From NCBI GenBank assembly GCA_022578965.1, contig MU400511.1:372001-436000 (forward strand): a stretch of 64,000 bases of DNA. Direction: 5' to 3'. The position numbers and the translations under genes were made by a program. The notes beneath the pieces were generated by a model. It was not told the DNA's origin. It saw only the letters and a list, made by a program, of their open reading frames with translations, and did no database searches. Positions 11,320 to 23,324 of the stretch are shown here, in pieces; positions within the stretch are counted from its first letter, which is position 1, and every line of letters begins with the position of its first letter. The DNA is from Xylaria sp. FL1777 (taxonomy: Eukaryota; Ascomycota; Sordariomycetes; Xylariales; Xylariaceae).

Positions 11320-14300
11320 AGCGAATCACGCGGACGTAAGGTCGACCGCAGTTAAACAATGAGAGTAAAGGAAGATGGACAACGCTTCAGGCAGGTTATA
11401 TGTACCTAATGAAAGGGAACGAGACAACGGCGATAGAATGAAGCCGGAGAGCAATGGATAGAGTAGATATAGAGAAGGCTCCAGACTCAGGAGAGACGAG
11501 ATGATCAGCTACTAACGAGCTGTGCTGGAGAAAATGAGGGGAAAGCTTGTTCGCCGTATAAGTACTTACTTACCTAGGTAAAGGAAGCTGTCGAATGACC
11601 AGGGCAGTAACCAGGGTTTCTATCTCCATACCAGTATCCATATCTACCATTCCTGCTACCGTACCATCTTACAACAGCATGGGTAGCTAGATGCTCGAAG
11701 TGGAAGAGATAAGCCTGCTCAATGTGTACGTAGTAGAGCGGCCCCATTCGTCGGCGTCGGCGGCGGCGGCGGCATCCTGCAGACAACTGTCGACCTATCA
11801 GCCGTCCTACCATAGCCGTTACATCCATCTAAGTACATGTATACTAGTAGGTATAATTCTACAGTACATTATCCTGGTAGCCGTTCGTCGGAGAGCTGTG
11901 TCTTTAGCGTTCTTGTTTTCGCTACGAGAGCGTTTCAATTGGGCGCGAACCTAGTCTCGTCTCACCAAGAACCACGTGTACATATAAGTACCTATAGGTA
12001 AGGAACAAAAGACGCGAGCTCAGTTGGCTGCTTACCTACTAGAACTGTGTACTGAGTACTTAGGTATTATACGTGTATAGGCGGTGACAAGGCTCCCCCG
12101 CAACGGTTGGTGTCAGCGGGGAATCGGCACCCTAACCCTGTTGCATTAGCGTATTAGTACCTACCTAAGTATACCTGCTGCGGAACAGCTGCGGAACAGT
12201 GCGGGGGCGGAGCATCATCTTGATCTTGGCCCGAGGTCCGTTCTCCACCTTCCCCATCTTTGCACCCGGTTACCTGCTCGGCTATATCGTCCCAAGCAGG
12301 TATATGTAGGTTAGTCTACCAAGGTACATGTAGCATTTCTGGAAGTTAGGTAGTTAGTTAGTTAGTTGCATATATAGTTAGTTATACATAGAGTGCCACC
12401 ATTACTCACGGTTCGTTCTCAGTCCCGGGAAACCGAGAGTTGTGAATTATATTGTAGTCTCTATAACAAAGCTGGCTCTTGAGCAACATCGAGATCAATC
12501 GCCAAGTGAAGGTCTTATCAATGAATGCATAGCTGGGTCATCCTGGTACCGCCTAGGGCGGCTGTTGATGGTTAATCTTGTCAGCAAGCGTTTCATTACT
12601 TTTCAACTGCAGCTTCTTTATCCTTCCAGCGACCTCGTTGGAGCCCTCGTCCCCGGTCCTCGCTGCCGAGTGAAAGGTTTCGTCGCCGATTAGCACCCTG
12701 CATCCCAAAGGCACTGGTCTGAACCCGCGGCCTGTGCTCTATGTTGTATCGCTACGTGCCAATGCTTGATCAGCCTCCATTCTTTCATTTAAGCTGCGGC
12801 TACGTCCGTATAAGTGTATGGCCAATCTCAATGTGATCACCGTCCGCTACGGCTATCTAGGGTTGCACCGAACGAGTCCATGGCCTGGAACATATGGTTT
12901 CCTTTTTATATATCTCTGCTATCCCTTCAACCTCTTCCTGACTGAAGAAACTAAAGCTCCGAAGCGACAAAATCACCGTGCCCTACAATTGCGCATAGAA
13001 TCGCTAGTCTCAGTGGCTTTCTGTAACCGCGACGAAGAAAGGCGCTAGTTTTTGTCGAAATGATATGACACGGAATACTTTGTTCAGCGTTACCGCAGCT
13101 CCTGTATCTAAGCAGATGAAGGTGATAATACCTGGGTTCTCGCGATTGATAGGTGGTGGCAGTAGAAGTCCCTGGGGATTTCAGATCATCCTCCTTCTAC
13201 TGTATGATATATATAACTGCACTGTATTATTGTCAACACTTTACTTGCTGTCAGACTTCTAAAGCAAGGCATTCAATTGGCTGACAGGATTGAGGCACAC
13301 TGATGAAGCACTTGCACCTTGGTAGGTCACCCTGAGTACCTCTGGCAACTTTGAATTCAATAACGAAGAAAGGAAAACGGAAAACGAAGACCCTGCGACG
13401 TCGCCAGTGGGTAACATGGTAAACGTGGTATTGCTGGATGCAGGGTTGATTGAACAAGGATTTGTTCTTGCGTAAACGCCCTATTAGGGTTTCCTGAGTA
13501 CGGGCTTACAGGGCTGATGGGAACAAGTAAAAGCACTAAAACTACTCATCAAACCCATTTTGGGGCTATAAGTCGAGTCGGTTCATCCTCATCGCAGCTC
13601 TCTGCAAGAGCATCAAGTTGGCGGATGACTTAGTGCATTTCAATGGGTAATAACCCTAGGGACTCTCGCTTGGAACGTATTGTTTCCATGCAGCTGGAGA
13701 GTACGTCCGGCAACGGGGCAACTGACGGCCGAATGTAAACGTTATTGAGTGCCAAAATTTTTTTGACGATACATTCAATGTCGGACACCAGAAGACGGAG
13801 AAGAGGCATGAGATGTACTAGTACTAGAGACCCGACTGTAGGTATCCTCTGAATGGGGTCGGCGCAGCCATGACCCGGTTAGAAACCGGCGTCGGCAGCA
13901 GTGCGAATCTATCGGCATCCTCTGTGGAGCCTATCTCCGGCGTGGATCTTAGGTACACGTTAGAGCTTTCGGCAGCTACGCATAGGTAGGTGCTTAGCGC
14001 ATTTGTGGCTCCCACAGCGGGCTGTTCCCTGCAAGCAATGCTGGTGCATCCTGCGCTGAGAGTCCGCTAAGGTCATCTTCCAATGTCTCATAAACATTTC
14101 CGTCCACATCACAGCTATCCTGAAACCTCAGTCCTTGTTATAGTCCGTAATAAACTCCAACGTTAGTGTTAATGCATCGATAATTCTAAGCTCTTCGCAT
14201 TCGCATAGCATATCCGATCCTAGCTAGACTACAGCATGCCTAGAATCAGCCGCACCATGAAATTTCAGCGTCTCCCTCGAGTCGAGTCATAAGAACATAC

Positions 14301-14566
14301 TTATTATGGGACATTCAAAGAAGCATGTACCTCTCTATACACATGTCTCGGATATTTGGCGGCTCATTCCGGCGGGCTGGATAGGGCGTGCCACGAGAAC
14401 CTACAAATAGTTATACCAAGCGCTCGACCTCAATCACCACTTGTCGGCCGCAAGACCGCACAAATCTCACACCCAGAGGATATGCCACCGGCTTAGCACA
14501 CGATTCCCTCCTACTCTCGTTCCAAGGTTTTAAACTAATGTACACATTCTATATAACATGAAACTC
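11320..14566. other. Intergenic, rich in TACCTAGGTA-type motifs
   Basis: About 3.2 kb with no supported gene. Between 11,560 and 12,370 there are many copies of TACCTA/TAGGTA words, often in palindromes such as TTACCTAGGTAA at 11571-11582, plus a short TTAG tetranucleotide run near 12,350-12,368. The promoter of the CoA ligase gene lies just after 11,319. A GC-balanced minus frame at 13,824-14,015 (63 codons, with a continuation in another frame upstream to about 14,110) looks coding-like but matches no family I know; it may be a decayed exon. Confidence 0.5.
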
Positions 14567-16146
14567 CTATCGTGACGCATCATCCGCCCAAAATGCGTCA
14601 TAGATGTATCTCTGAACCCACGAGCGGAGATAGCGGTCATCTTCGCGAACATTCATCAGGGCGGCGAGGTCCGGGTTGTCGTTAGGGCCTATGGTAGCGA
14701 CTGCACGTTCAGCTTCTGCCAAGACCTCTCGCAAAGGTGGAATGTGTCCGGGCAAGCCTGCCATGCATCTCACGAGAATATCTCTCAGCCTCAGGTCCAT
14801 TTCCTCGGCGAATCTTAGCGGCCCAGGGGCGAACGTCATGACCGTATGGGCTTCGCCTTCTTTCTTATATTGATACTCGAATTCATGGCTAGGTCTGAGA
14901 TCCGCAATGTTATCAAGCGGCAAACATAATTCCGCCATGACCTGGGTAGGGGTTAGAGGCTCAAGTAAAGAAAGATATGGTACTGAGGATACGACTTACG
15001 ATGGCGGCGTGCCAAAGGTTCGTCCTGCTTCCACATTCTTGGAGATCATCCAACCTAGCAAACATGGTTGGTTCAGCACAAAGGGAATAATATCATAATA
15101 TGGTTAGGGGAAGAATCACTCATCATCTACATAGTCTTTCAGATCTTCAAGTTTACCCCGACCAAAATCGATCATCTATAATTCATATTAGCCGGTCATG
15201 TTGCCTTTAGTCTCACCACCACACCAAAATGGATTTCTTCTATACAGCTTCACGTCCTTTCCTGGATGTTGCTTACCTTTACTAAAGGTATGCCTGGATC
15301 ATGGTCCTCATCTGGGGCCCCGCTGGTAGGTCCCGACCCCCAGAGCCAGTTCTCAAGATGCGGCGAGTTTTGAGTTAATGTACAGTATTGCTGGTCATTG
15401 ATGAGTTGTTCTCGTATTGTTCGCTCGTCGTCTTCTTCTCCAGTGACTGGTAGGCACGGTGGGAAAGCCATTGCCACGCACTGGCGGACCACTGCCGTGA
15501 GTGTGGATTAGTCTCGGGACTGTCCCAAGAAAGTAGAAGCATCTGAAATGAGGGTGGGAATCGGCTTACAGCAGAGCCATATTCTCCACAATATGCGGTT
15601 GGGAATTAGCCTCTTATCGACCTTGAGCTTCTCGATGGTATCGGAAAGTTGACCATTTGGAAGATATTCCAAAGCAAAGGTAGGACACTTGCGAGCCCTC
15701 CAAGTTACTCCCTTGGTCTTACTCTTATCTCCACCATCGCCGCCCCCCTTTACCTGGTTCTTTAGGGCATCGTCTCTCTGCTTCCCCTTCGCATCTGAAT
15801 CCTTCTGAGTCTTTTCTCCATCGGACATTCCCGGAATCTTCAATGAGCAATCAGCGAAAGGCACCAGCCGGACAATGTGCTCGGCGCCTCTCAGCCTCTG
15901 TAACCAATAAAACTCGTTCCGCAGATCTTCGTCAGCATTTGAATCCGGGTCCCCTGTTAACCCGCCGAGTGAGTACTTGATCACTAGTTTCCGCTGTAAT
16001 TGGCCTTCGCTGTTTTTCTGCGCGAGGATTAAAGCGCCTCCATGACGACCCACGCCGGCGAAGCCCACGAACTCAATACCTGGGTTGCGGGTGAAATATG
16101 CAGCTACCTCGCGGCCGAGTTCTTTTTGCTTTTCTAGTGTTGCCAT
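14567..16146 (-). CDS. Protein-kinase-like protein lacking the catalytic Asp (predicted pseudokinase), 425 aa
   Basis: Minus-strand exons are 16146-15570, 15491-15277, 15175-15120, 15054-15000 and 14941-14567, with phases consistent throughout. Kinase-fold landmarks: a glycine-loop-like VGFAGVGRHGGALIL near residue 28, the beta-3 lysine in KLVIKY near 55, a Lys/Asp/Gly-rich linker at 105-145, hinge FALEYLPNGQL near 158, alpha-E PNRILWRIWLCLVRQC near 180, metal-binding MIDFG near 266, and a helix with NLWHAAIVMAELC near 300. Where a catalytic HRD is expected the sequence reads TLTQNSPHLENWLWG: the Asn is kept, but His, Arg and Asp are replaced by Gln, Asn and Ser. It is paralogous to the gene at 52.8-55.0 kb, which keeps HRDMHEGN and shares several intron positions. 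It therefore probably binds nucleotide or a partner without phosphotransfer. Substrate and pathway are unknown. Confidence 0.82.
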
Positions 16147-17108
16147 AGCTTTAATAATACAGTGAGCGCATCATCTGCAAGGAGAGCATGGCTAACTCGA
16201 TTCCATAATATGTCCAACTGGGCTTGAACCCCGTGAGAAACTGGCCTTGGTGCCCTGTGACAATGCTCAGGACCGAAGAGGCTTTCAGGACCTATCTTTC
16301 CGTCCGTTTTCGGAGTCCAAAATGGCAATACTGAACACACAAAGGCAAAAGACATGTCCTTTTCTCTGAGAATTAGACAGCCTGTCAAATTATTTGACTC
16401 TGAACAAAGCCACTGTGGTATCATTCTTGGTCTGCCCTCTCTCTTCTCATACTTCCTTTTTGCTGCCTTGATTAATAACTGAAATGCTCACGAATGAGAT
16501 TTTATCGTACGGAAGGTCTGCGCGATAGCTGCACGGGCTCAAAGACTATGGAACGCATGTTTCAGTATGGAATATCTGTACAGAGGCAATTTTTCCCAGC
16601 ATCGCTTCTCTATTACATGTGTTTCTCTCTACGAAACCCCCCTAATAGCATGTATCATCAACTTCTGAACCCGCTCAGAGCGACCATGAGCTTAGCCATG
16701 CATTCCTCTTGTGATACCTCACACTAGTACAAGGTATACGAGCGCGAAAGTGCGAAAGTTTTTGACATCTTGAAGAAGATGGTGATGATAGGTCTCTGGT
16801 TGGCATTGTATGTGTCCCTGTTGTTGCGTGCGGTAAGGGTTGCTTTCTACCCGAGATGATTTAGATGTTCCATGGTGAACAGCTATCAATTGATTACCCG
16901 TTTCGCTCATAGATTGATGAGTTAATGAGTATCTCTAGCATTAGCTCTTGAAAGTGGGATAATGACTTAATAAAGTCTTATGTGCAGACTTTTGCTCAAT
17001 TAGATGGGCATGGGACTTTAATAGGCAATGTGTTACAGACTCACGGGTGTCGCTATTATCAAGGATTCGGGCCAAGACACTCACTCACTGACCGAGTGCG
17101 CCTCATCT
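16147..17108. other. Intergenic, 5' flank of the kinase-like gene
   Basis: An overlapping minus frame (16,134-16,424) is most simply the 5' leader of the kinase-like gene. No other gene is recognised. Confidence 0.5.
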
Positions 17109-17480
17109 ATACACTTCACATGGCTACGCGCGGAGAGGTTGGATGAACGCATATACTGGGGAGCGTGAAGCCTCTATTCGAGGCCTAGAAGTGCACTATA
17201 TGAGCCGGCCACTCGACAGCCAGGTCTCAAATATCTGCCCACAACTAGAAAAAAGCAAATATCGAAAAAAACCCCAATGACGACCCTTCCTTCCGTCCAC
17301 CCTATAGGCACCACTCGCTTTTCTCAGCCCGTAGGTGCGCCATCGAGTATGAAAGGCTATGGCCGGCCAACTACGGCTTCGAGGGACGGTGGGTGGGTTA
17401 AAAAACCTCCCGACACTAGATGCGCGTACGGCGCGCGAAGGCAGTCCTTATATGAGGGCTGCCATCACACGCTGCTACTG
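17109..17480 (-). repeat. Dispersed repeat, copy A (partner at 55,832-56,247)
   Basis: Compared with copy B, the flanks run in the opposite direction in the window: 17,109-17,137 matches the reverse complement of about 56,208-56,240, and 17,286-17,341 plus a weaker match to about 17,470 corresponds to the reverse complement of 55,835-56,049. The central block 17,138-17,285 (GGTTGGATGAACGCATATAC to AATGACGACC) instead matches copy B in the same direction. The core is therefore inverted relative to its flanks. Identity by eye is roughly 80% or more in the core. The element carries no intact gene; it is named minus strand because its flanks are reversed relative to copy B. Confidence 0.8.
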
Positions 17481-17499
17481 TTCAGACGAGATTTGTCTT

Positions 17500-18297
17500 T
17501 GCTATTCTTATTACATTAGCTAATTGATCCATAAAGTTGAGGGAGAGTACTGCTGTACAATGTACATCGTATTGGTAAATTCTGATGCTGCCTTGCCCGG
17601 GGCTCTATCCGGGGTCGCCTAAATTAATGATGTCACTTCACTAACCTGGGGTCGTATTCTGTACGTTATGACGCTGGAGGCACCAATACATATCACTAGG
17701 TGCATGTCTCAGCTGTCGTCTTTATTGTTGTCATCGTCATGTGGTCACAGTAGGTGCATTATGAGACAATTTGGCTGTAGGTAGCCGGTGAATCATTTCG
17801 GGCTACTTATGTATGTCTATTCAGCTGTACCATCGCAGCTCAAATATCTCGTTTAGTATTAAGGTTGTCAGCTTCCGTCAAATAGTTTTAGCACCAAGTG
17901 GACACCCCTCCTAAATCTTCAATCATCTTGCAGAATACCTGTGCCTGTCTGCCCACTCGGTAGTTGTGATCTACAAGCGGCTCTTGGCGTCACGGCATTA
18001 CCCGCTCATAGGGTTTAAGTCTATACCTAACTAGTCACTTGACGAAATATGGTTTTACGTCAACATATGGCAGCTGACAGTGAATTACACGATGATATAG
18101 GAATTTAGTTTATTGTTTGCTAGCTAATCTTGTCTTTCACCCCTGACGCTAATGATCGGCAGACACCCGAACCTTGTGCTGCCATCACTAGGCTATGTAA
18201 AGTATATAGGTGAAGGGGCTGCCACTCATCATAGATAATAGACTTAGATCCTCTCTAGTTCTAACTCCCCAAAGGACCCTTTTTTAAAGTCTATACT
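17500..18297. other. Intergenic, promoter side of the flavoprotein gene
   Basis: No gene recognised. The segment just before 18,298 must hold the promoter of the secreted flavoprotein; no specific sites could be assigned. Confidence 0.5.
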
Positions 18298-19961
18298 ATG
18301 GGTTTCACCAAGGTCGCCGTAGCGCTGCAGCTATTCCTTTCCTCAATATCTACGGCCGTGCCTACCGGACTAGCTAGCCTCAAAAGCAGGACAGATAGTT
18401 ACAGCTCGACCATTTACGACGCTGTTGTAGTTGGAGGCGGCCCTGCTGGCCTCAGTGCTGGTAAATGCTCCATGGCTTTTCTGTTCATCGGCAGAAAGTT
18501 GTCTCGCTGACCAATATGCATTACTAGTGAGTGGTTTGGCTCGAGTACGCCGAAATGTGCTGCTCATCGATTCCGGTGTGTACCGCAATGACCCCACAAG
18601 GCACATGCATGACGTGATTGGGACCGATGGTAAGCTATAGAAGATCAAGCTCGAGTGCTCTGAAATCTGCTTGCCGGAAACTCTGAACCCTAACGAGGCA
18701 TGTAGGCGTGAGTCCAGCGTTTTTCCGATGGAAGGCTCGTGGTCAACTCTCGTATTACGAGTCGGCCTTACTAATTAACGGAACGGTGTCGAAAATTGAT
18801 ACCGCGCCAAACGGTACAACTGATACGTCTACGGCGCAAAATGCACCATTCACGGTTCGGACGACCTTCCCCTCGGGTGAAGAAGCGGCATTTGGCGCTC
18901 GCAGCATCGTGTTGGCAACGGGTCTTAGCGATATCATACCAGGGACGCCGGGCCTTCAGCAGAACTGGGGAAAGGGAATTTTCTGGTGCCCCGTAAGTAA
19001 AATCCAGTGCCCTATTAGGATGGTACAACATCGGATATTGCAGTCTTTTTCTTTTTGTTTTCTTTTTTTAACTCGTGCGCTCCGGGCCGACCCTTCTGGG
19101 GCCTGTCTTAGAAAACGAAACTCACTAACGTGGTGAAACTGTCAAAAGTGGTGCGACGGCAACGAACACGCAGATCAATCCCTTGGCATTCTTAGCAACT
19201 TAGACGAGGCAGCCAGTCTTGTCCAAGAGATTTCGACACTAAACAACAACATCATAGCCTTCGTGAACGGGACGAACACGCCAGAGATACGCGCTGCGAC
19301 TGACAAGAAATTTCCCGGCTGGGAGCAGTACCTCGAGCTGCGCAACATCACAGTCGAGAATCGTACAATTGCCGGTCTTGTGCGCCTCGCGGACGGCGGT
19401 GTAAACGAGCACCCCGAGGCCCCAACGTTTCCCGAACATGACTTGTTCCGCGTCGACTTCACAGAAGGTCCGAGCGTGGAGCGCGCGGCGTTCTTCGCGA
19501 GCTTCCCTAATAAGCAGCACTCGAGCGTCGGCGCCGATATGGGGGTGAGACTCGACGGCGGCAGACTTGCTGCTGATTCTGCTAAGGGACTCATGACCAA
19601 TATTCCCGGCGTTTACGCCATCGGCGACGCGAATGCCGATAACATCACGAACGTCCCGCATGCCATGTTCTCTGGGAAGCGAGCGGCTGTTTTCCTACAT
19701 GGTGAGTTTCTTATTCCCTCTATCTAGCGCATCCCCGTCCCGAGAGATTTAAATGCTGGAGGTTGTAGATTCGCGCTAATAAATACGTGTCTCCGAATAG
19801 TCGCACTCGCTCGCCAAGAGACAGCTGCGCTACTTGCGCAGAATAACGGAACATCTGTACAGGGGAGAAGCCTTGATCTTAACCTTGACCCTCGGACTGT
19901 TTGGCAAGATATGAATGGTGGAGAGGCAGATATCCTAGACGCCGGCAAATTTGACCAGTAA
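18298..19961 (+). CDS. Secreted thioredoxin-reductase-like FAD oxidoreductase, 421 aa
   Basis: Exons 18298-18460, 18528-18629, 18706-18992, 19149-19701 and 19801-19961, all in phase. A signal peptide (MGFTKVAVALQLFLSSISTA) precedes the FAD-binding motif DAVVVGGGPAGLSA at about residue 41. Family signatures follow: LIDSGVYRN, TRHMHDVIGTDG, RSIVLATGL, a redox-active CPWCDGNEH motif formed across intron 3, and NIPGVYAIGDAN near the C terminus for FAD pyrophosphate contact. This matches the fungal GliT-like group of NAD(P)-dependent disulfide reductases/oxidases that make or break dithiols; members without secretion signals act in gliotoxin-type pathways. Secretory targeting suggests oxidation of thiols in the secretory pathway or outside the cell. 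No non-ribosomal synthetase lies nearby, so a metabolite role is not supported. The gene looks intact. Confidence 0.88.
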
Positions 19962-21427
19962 AGTTCGAGAATTACGGTCTTTTATGGCCAGTGACTAAAA
20001 TAAGGAATTCAAAACGGTGTTATTTTCAAGGCTAAGCTTCTTATAATATAAGTTAAGTGCCCGGACGGGCCTAAAAATGCTGTGAAGGGAGGATTTGTGC
20101 AGCTGAAAAAGTTGTTGTATAAATAGAACTAGGTCTATTATGCGTAAGAGTCATTGCTTCTGGCCATTCCCGCGGAAATTAGAGAGGGCAAAAGATGTTG
20201 TATTGGGTTAAGTTTCTAGGCTAGGTCTACAGCAGTGGGGTGGCTACCTAACTCCCGCACCCACTAGCCCCCGAGATGCGAGCTAATGTAGAGCTAGTGC
20301 AGGGTATCCGTTTGCCCTGTCTTAGCGGTGACGCTGAAATATCCCGACCGACAAGGCTTGATTTAGTTGACGCTTGAGCTCGAGTTCAGAGTGGCGTAGG
20401 AGAGCTCATAGACCTCTCTTAACTTAGTCTACCTAGCTCTCTCATAATGCATGAGATTTTGGTATATCTTATCCAAATTCCCCGGTGGTTTGAATAGACT
20501 TACCGGGCTAATTATCACTAAGCAACAGATATCTACACGCCAGCAGCCAATCGTAAGCACCGGTCGTAGGTTTCAAAGATGATTCAAGAAATCTATCGTG
20601 GTGGCAGCCTCTTCCATTTTCGCATTTTCAACTTTTTTTTCTTTCCCCTCTTTTTTTTCGTCTTAAGTAAAGAGAAATTTTGAAGGCAAGGAGCCGAAAA
20701 ATATAAAATTGTTATTAACTATACTAGTAGAAACTATCGAGAGCAACCTAATAGCACGAGTTTCATAGCTTTTAGTGAGCTAAGGGCGCGAACTTCTATT
20801 ACCATCAATAAAAAACTCATGATTGAACCTCTATCTCTCTCGTCTGTTTTTTTCAGGATATAAACAGATTTGCACTGCCTCGTTGGCCCGATGCTCGAAT
20901 TACTACCTAGTTAGAATACTCCTAGTTGAATCGCCTACGGGGTTGGTCGAACCGAGCACCGACAGTCTGAAGTTACGCATAGGCTCTCTCGGCTATCATT
21001 TCCCCGAGCGCCACACGGCACGGAAACGAAGGATACAAGAAGGTAGTAGCTGGCCGAAGTGATTATGTCGACTGCATACCTATGCGTATGGGGTTGGTTC
21101 GTCGGCGTAATTTCCTCAATCATCGTCGTCGCAATGCTCTACCTTTTTATCACCCTTGTAAATCCGACGTTCCCTCTTGACTGGTGGGATTTTACGCTTG
21201 CTCCGTTCCCTCCGGCCCCGAATTAGGCATCGCGGCCCGGTCGGTGGAGCGGATACGGCACCGTGATAATTGCTTGCGCATGTAGTATAGACATGGTCCC
21301 GATATGGGCTTCGAATTACCTGATGTATATATGTTTGCATGTACGCAGTTCCTTGGCTAAGGGAGCCATCTGGTAGGCGATAAGTTTGGCGCATGAGTTA
21401 AGGTCAGCTACGACAATCACAATCAAA
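19962..21427. other. Intergenic, no gene recognised
   Basis: About 1.5 kb with T-rich tracts near 20,630-20,670. Short open frames only. An upstream in-frame ATG at 21,386 precedes the acetylesterase start but would put a non-secretory leader before its signal peptide. Confidence 0.5.
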
Positions 21428-22299
21428 ATGAAGTTCTCATCGGTCTCAACCCTGTTGGCAATTGCTACATTAAATGCCGTTGCCACTCCAACGCGGCCCG
21501 ACTTAGCTCCCCGGGCTACACCCACTGTCTATCTATGCGGCGACAGCACGATGGCCAAGGGTGGCGCCAATGACGGCGACACGGATGGTTGGGGCCAGTA
21601 TTTCGGCACATATTCTACAGTGACTGTAGTTAACAAGGCCATCGGAGGCCGCTCCGCTCGTTCGTACTGGGATGAGGGGCGATTCGCCGATGTCGCTAGC
21701 CTTGCTCAATCCGGCGACATTGTTGTTATTGAATTCGGGCATAACGACGGAGGCTCCCCCGAGTCAAGCGATAATGGCCGTTCTGACTGCCCGGGCGCCG
21801 GCACGGAGACATGCATCTCGGATGCAACGGGCGAGACTGTCTACACCTTCGTATTTTACGTCATTCAGGCGGCTCGGCTCATGCTCGCCAAGGGCGCCAC
21901 TGTCGTCTTAAGCTCTCAAACCCCAAACAATCTTTGGGAGACGGGAGTCTTCGTTAACTCCCCCCCTCGGTTCGTCGGTTATCAATTGACGGCACAGAAG
22001 GCCCTGGGTACCGGTGTCTACTTTGTTGACCACTACCAGGCTGTAGCCAACAGTAAGTTTCGTGCTTTTCGCTGAGATATATTCAGTTGTTAAACAGCAA
22101 ATACCTAACTTACATTGTAGCTTACTTGAAACTTGGAAACTCGGCGACAAACGCCCTATACCCGAATGACCATACACATACTAGTCCTAATGGTGCTAAC
22201 CTGAGCGCACAAGCTTTTACGCAGGCAATTCATACGCAAATGAATGGCACAACTTCCCTTTACAACTACATTATTAGCAATCCACCAACTGTATACTAA
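21428..22299 (+). CDS. Rhamnogalacturonan acetylesterase (CE12, SGNH hydrolase), 267 aa
   Basis: Removes acetyl groups from the rhamnogalacturonan backbone of pectin, outside the cell. Exons are 21428-22052 and 22121-22299, joined within the codon for a Thr. The start at 21,428 was chosen because [19 protein letters not shown] is a good signal peptide; an in-frame ATG 42 bases upstream would spoil it. SGNH blocks are clear: block [14 protein letters not shown] with the nucleophilic Ser, block [14 protein letters not shown] with Gly, block [12 protein letters not shown] with Asn, and block [11 protein letters not shown] with the Asp/His pair. Cysteines in [10 protein letters not shown] match the family's disulfide loop. 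Length is typical for fungal RGAE. It suggests a plant-wall-degrading lifestyle. Confidence 0.95.
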
Positions 22300-23324
22300 A
22301 CACAATAGCCGTCGGGGGGTAGTCAAAGCTCCTGGATTGGGCTGGCAGTCTGTCGTGTACCAGTACTATAACTTCAGATGTATCATGTAATGCAGAATAA
22401 AAGAATAAAGGGGAAAACACAAGCTAAGAACGTACAAAATGCTAGATTCCGTTGGTTATAAAGACTAGTTCTTTGACCAGCTCTGACACATATCTAACAT
22501 TCGCTTAAATTTCGATCACGTATTTACAAGGGACGTTCGGTATTGGTGTGCATTAGTCATCATCGTCATAAATACAATCGTTACATACCTAGTTGATCGA
22601 TTCTGGCGATAATGGAAGGATTCGTGGATCTAAAGAATGTACCGGTAGAGGCTCGCTAGATTATACTATCTCTTCCTAAGGCTAGCGTCAGCTTAGTCCA
22701 TGTCGGCTTGGATGCTACGATACACATACGGCTTTCGCGAACGACCTTTGACGTGCACGTTGATCTTTTGGTTGCTTGAGGCTCGAGTAAAACTCAATAG
22801 TGTCAGGTTGTTTTGCGATATCGTAAACATCGTGTAGAAAGGCAGCAGGCTCTTGGAGGGCAGATGATGCCGTATTGAAGCGGTCGTGTAGTGTTGTGAA
22901 ATGTGCTTTCGGCGGGAGGAGAATTTTTACCATGGCCAATGTCATTCTAGCTCGGTCCTTGACTATTAACTCGTGATTGTCACCAACCAATAGGCCATAT
23001 CTTGGGATGTGCGTGCATCTGACAGATACTTGCCACAGGGATCCATGAAACATAGGCACAAGAGAGCCGTGTCTTATAGATAAGGTCAAGGTAATCTTAT
23101 TCTATGTGACAGACCATCTGAGTAGTCGTGGCTGCGGGGGCAAACGCCGATGAATGGTGACCCTGGAAATCTCTGGCACGAGCTAAATATTAGAATCGCC
23201 AACGGTGATCACATATGGCATGAAAGCATTTCCGGCTCGACAACGTGTTCTTGAGGGCAAGATGCTAGGAACTGCCAGAATGACATGTTCGCCAGAGAAT
23301 ACCTTGAAAGTCTGGTGCGCTCGG
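22300..23324. other. Intergenic with one unassigned minus-strand frame
   Basis: A minus-strand frame at 22,715-23,089 (124 codons, ATG start) contains a helical-looking stretch (KAHFTTLHDRFNTASSALQE) but no recognisable domain, and no flanking exons could be joined to it. I list it here rather than as a gene. The rest holds no recognisable feature. Confidence 0.4.

Noticed and set aside
16134..16424. Minus-strand frame just upstream of the first kinase-like gene
   Set aside because: Different frame from the kinase start, overlaps it and shows no domain; best seen as 5' leader.
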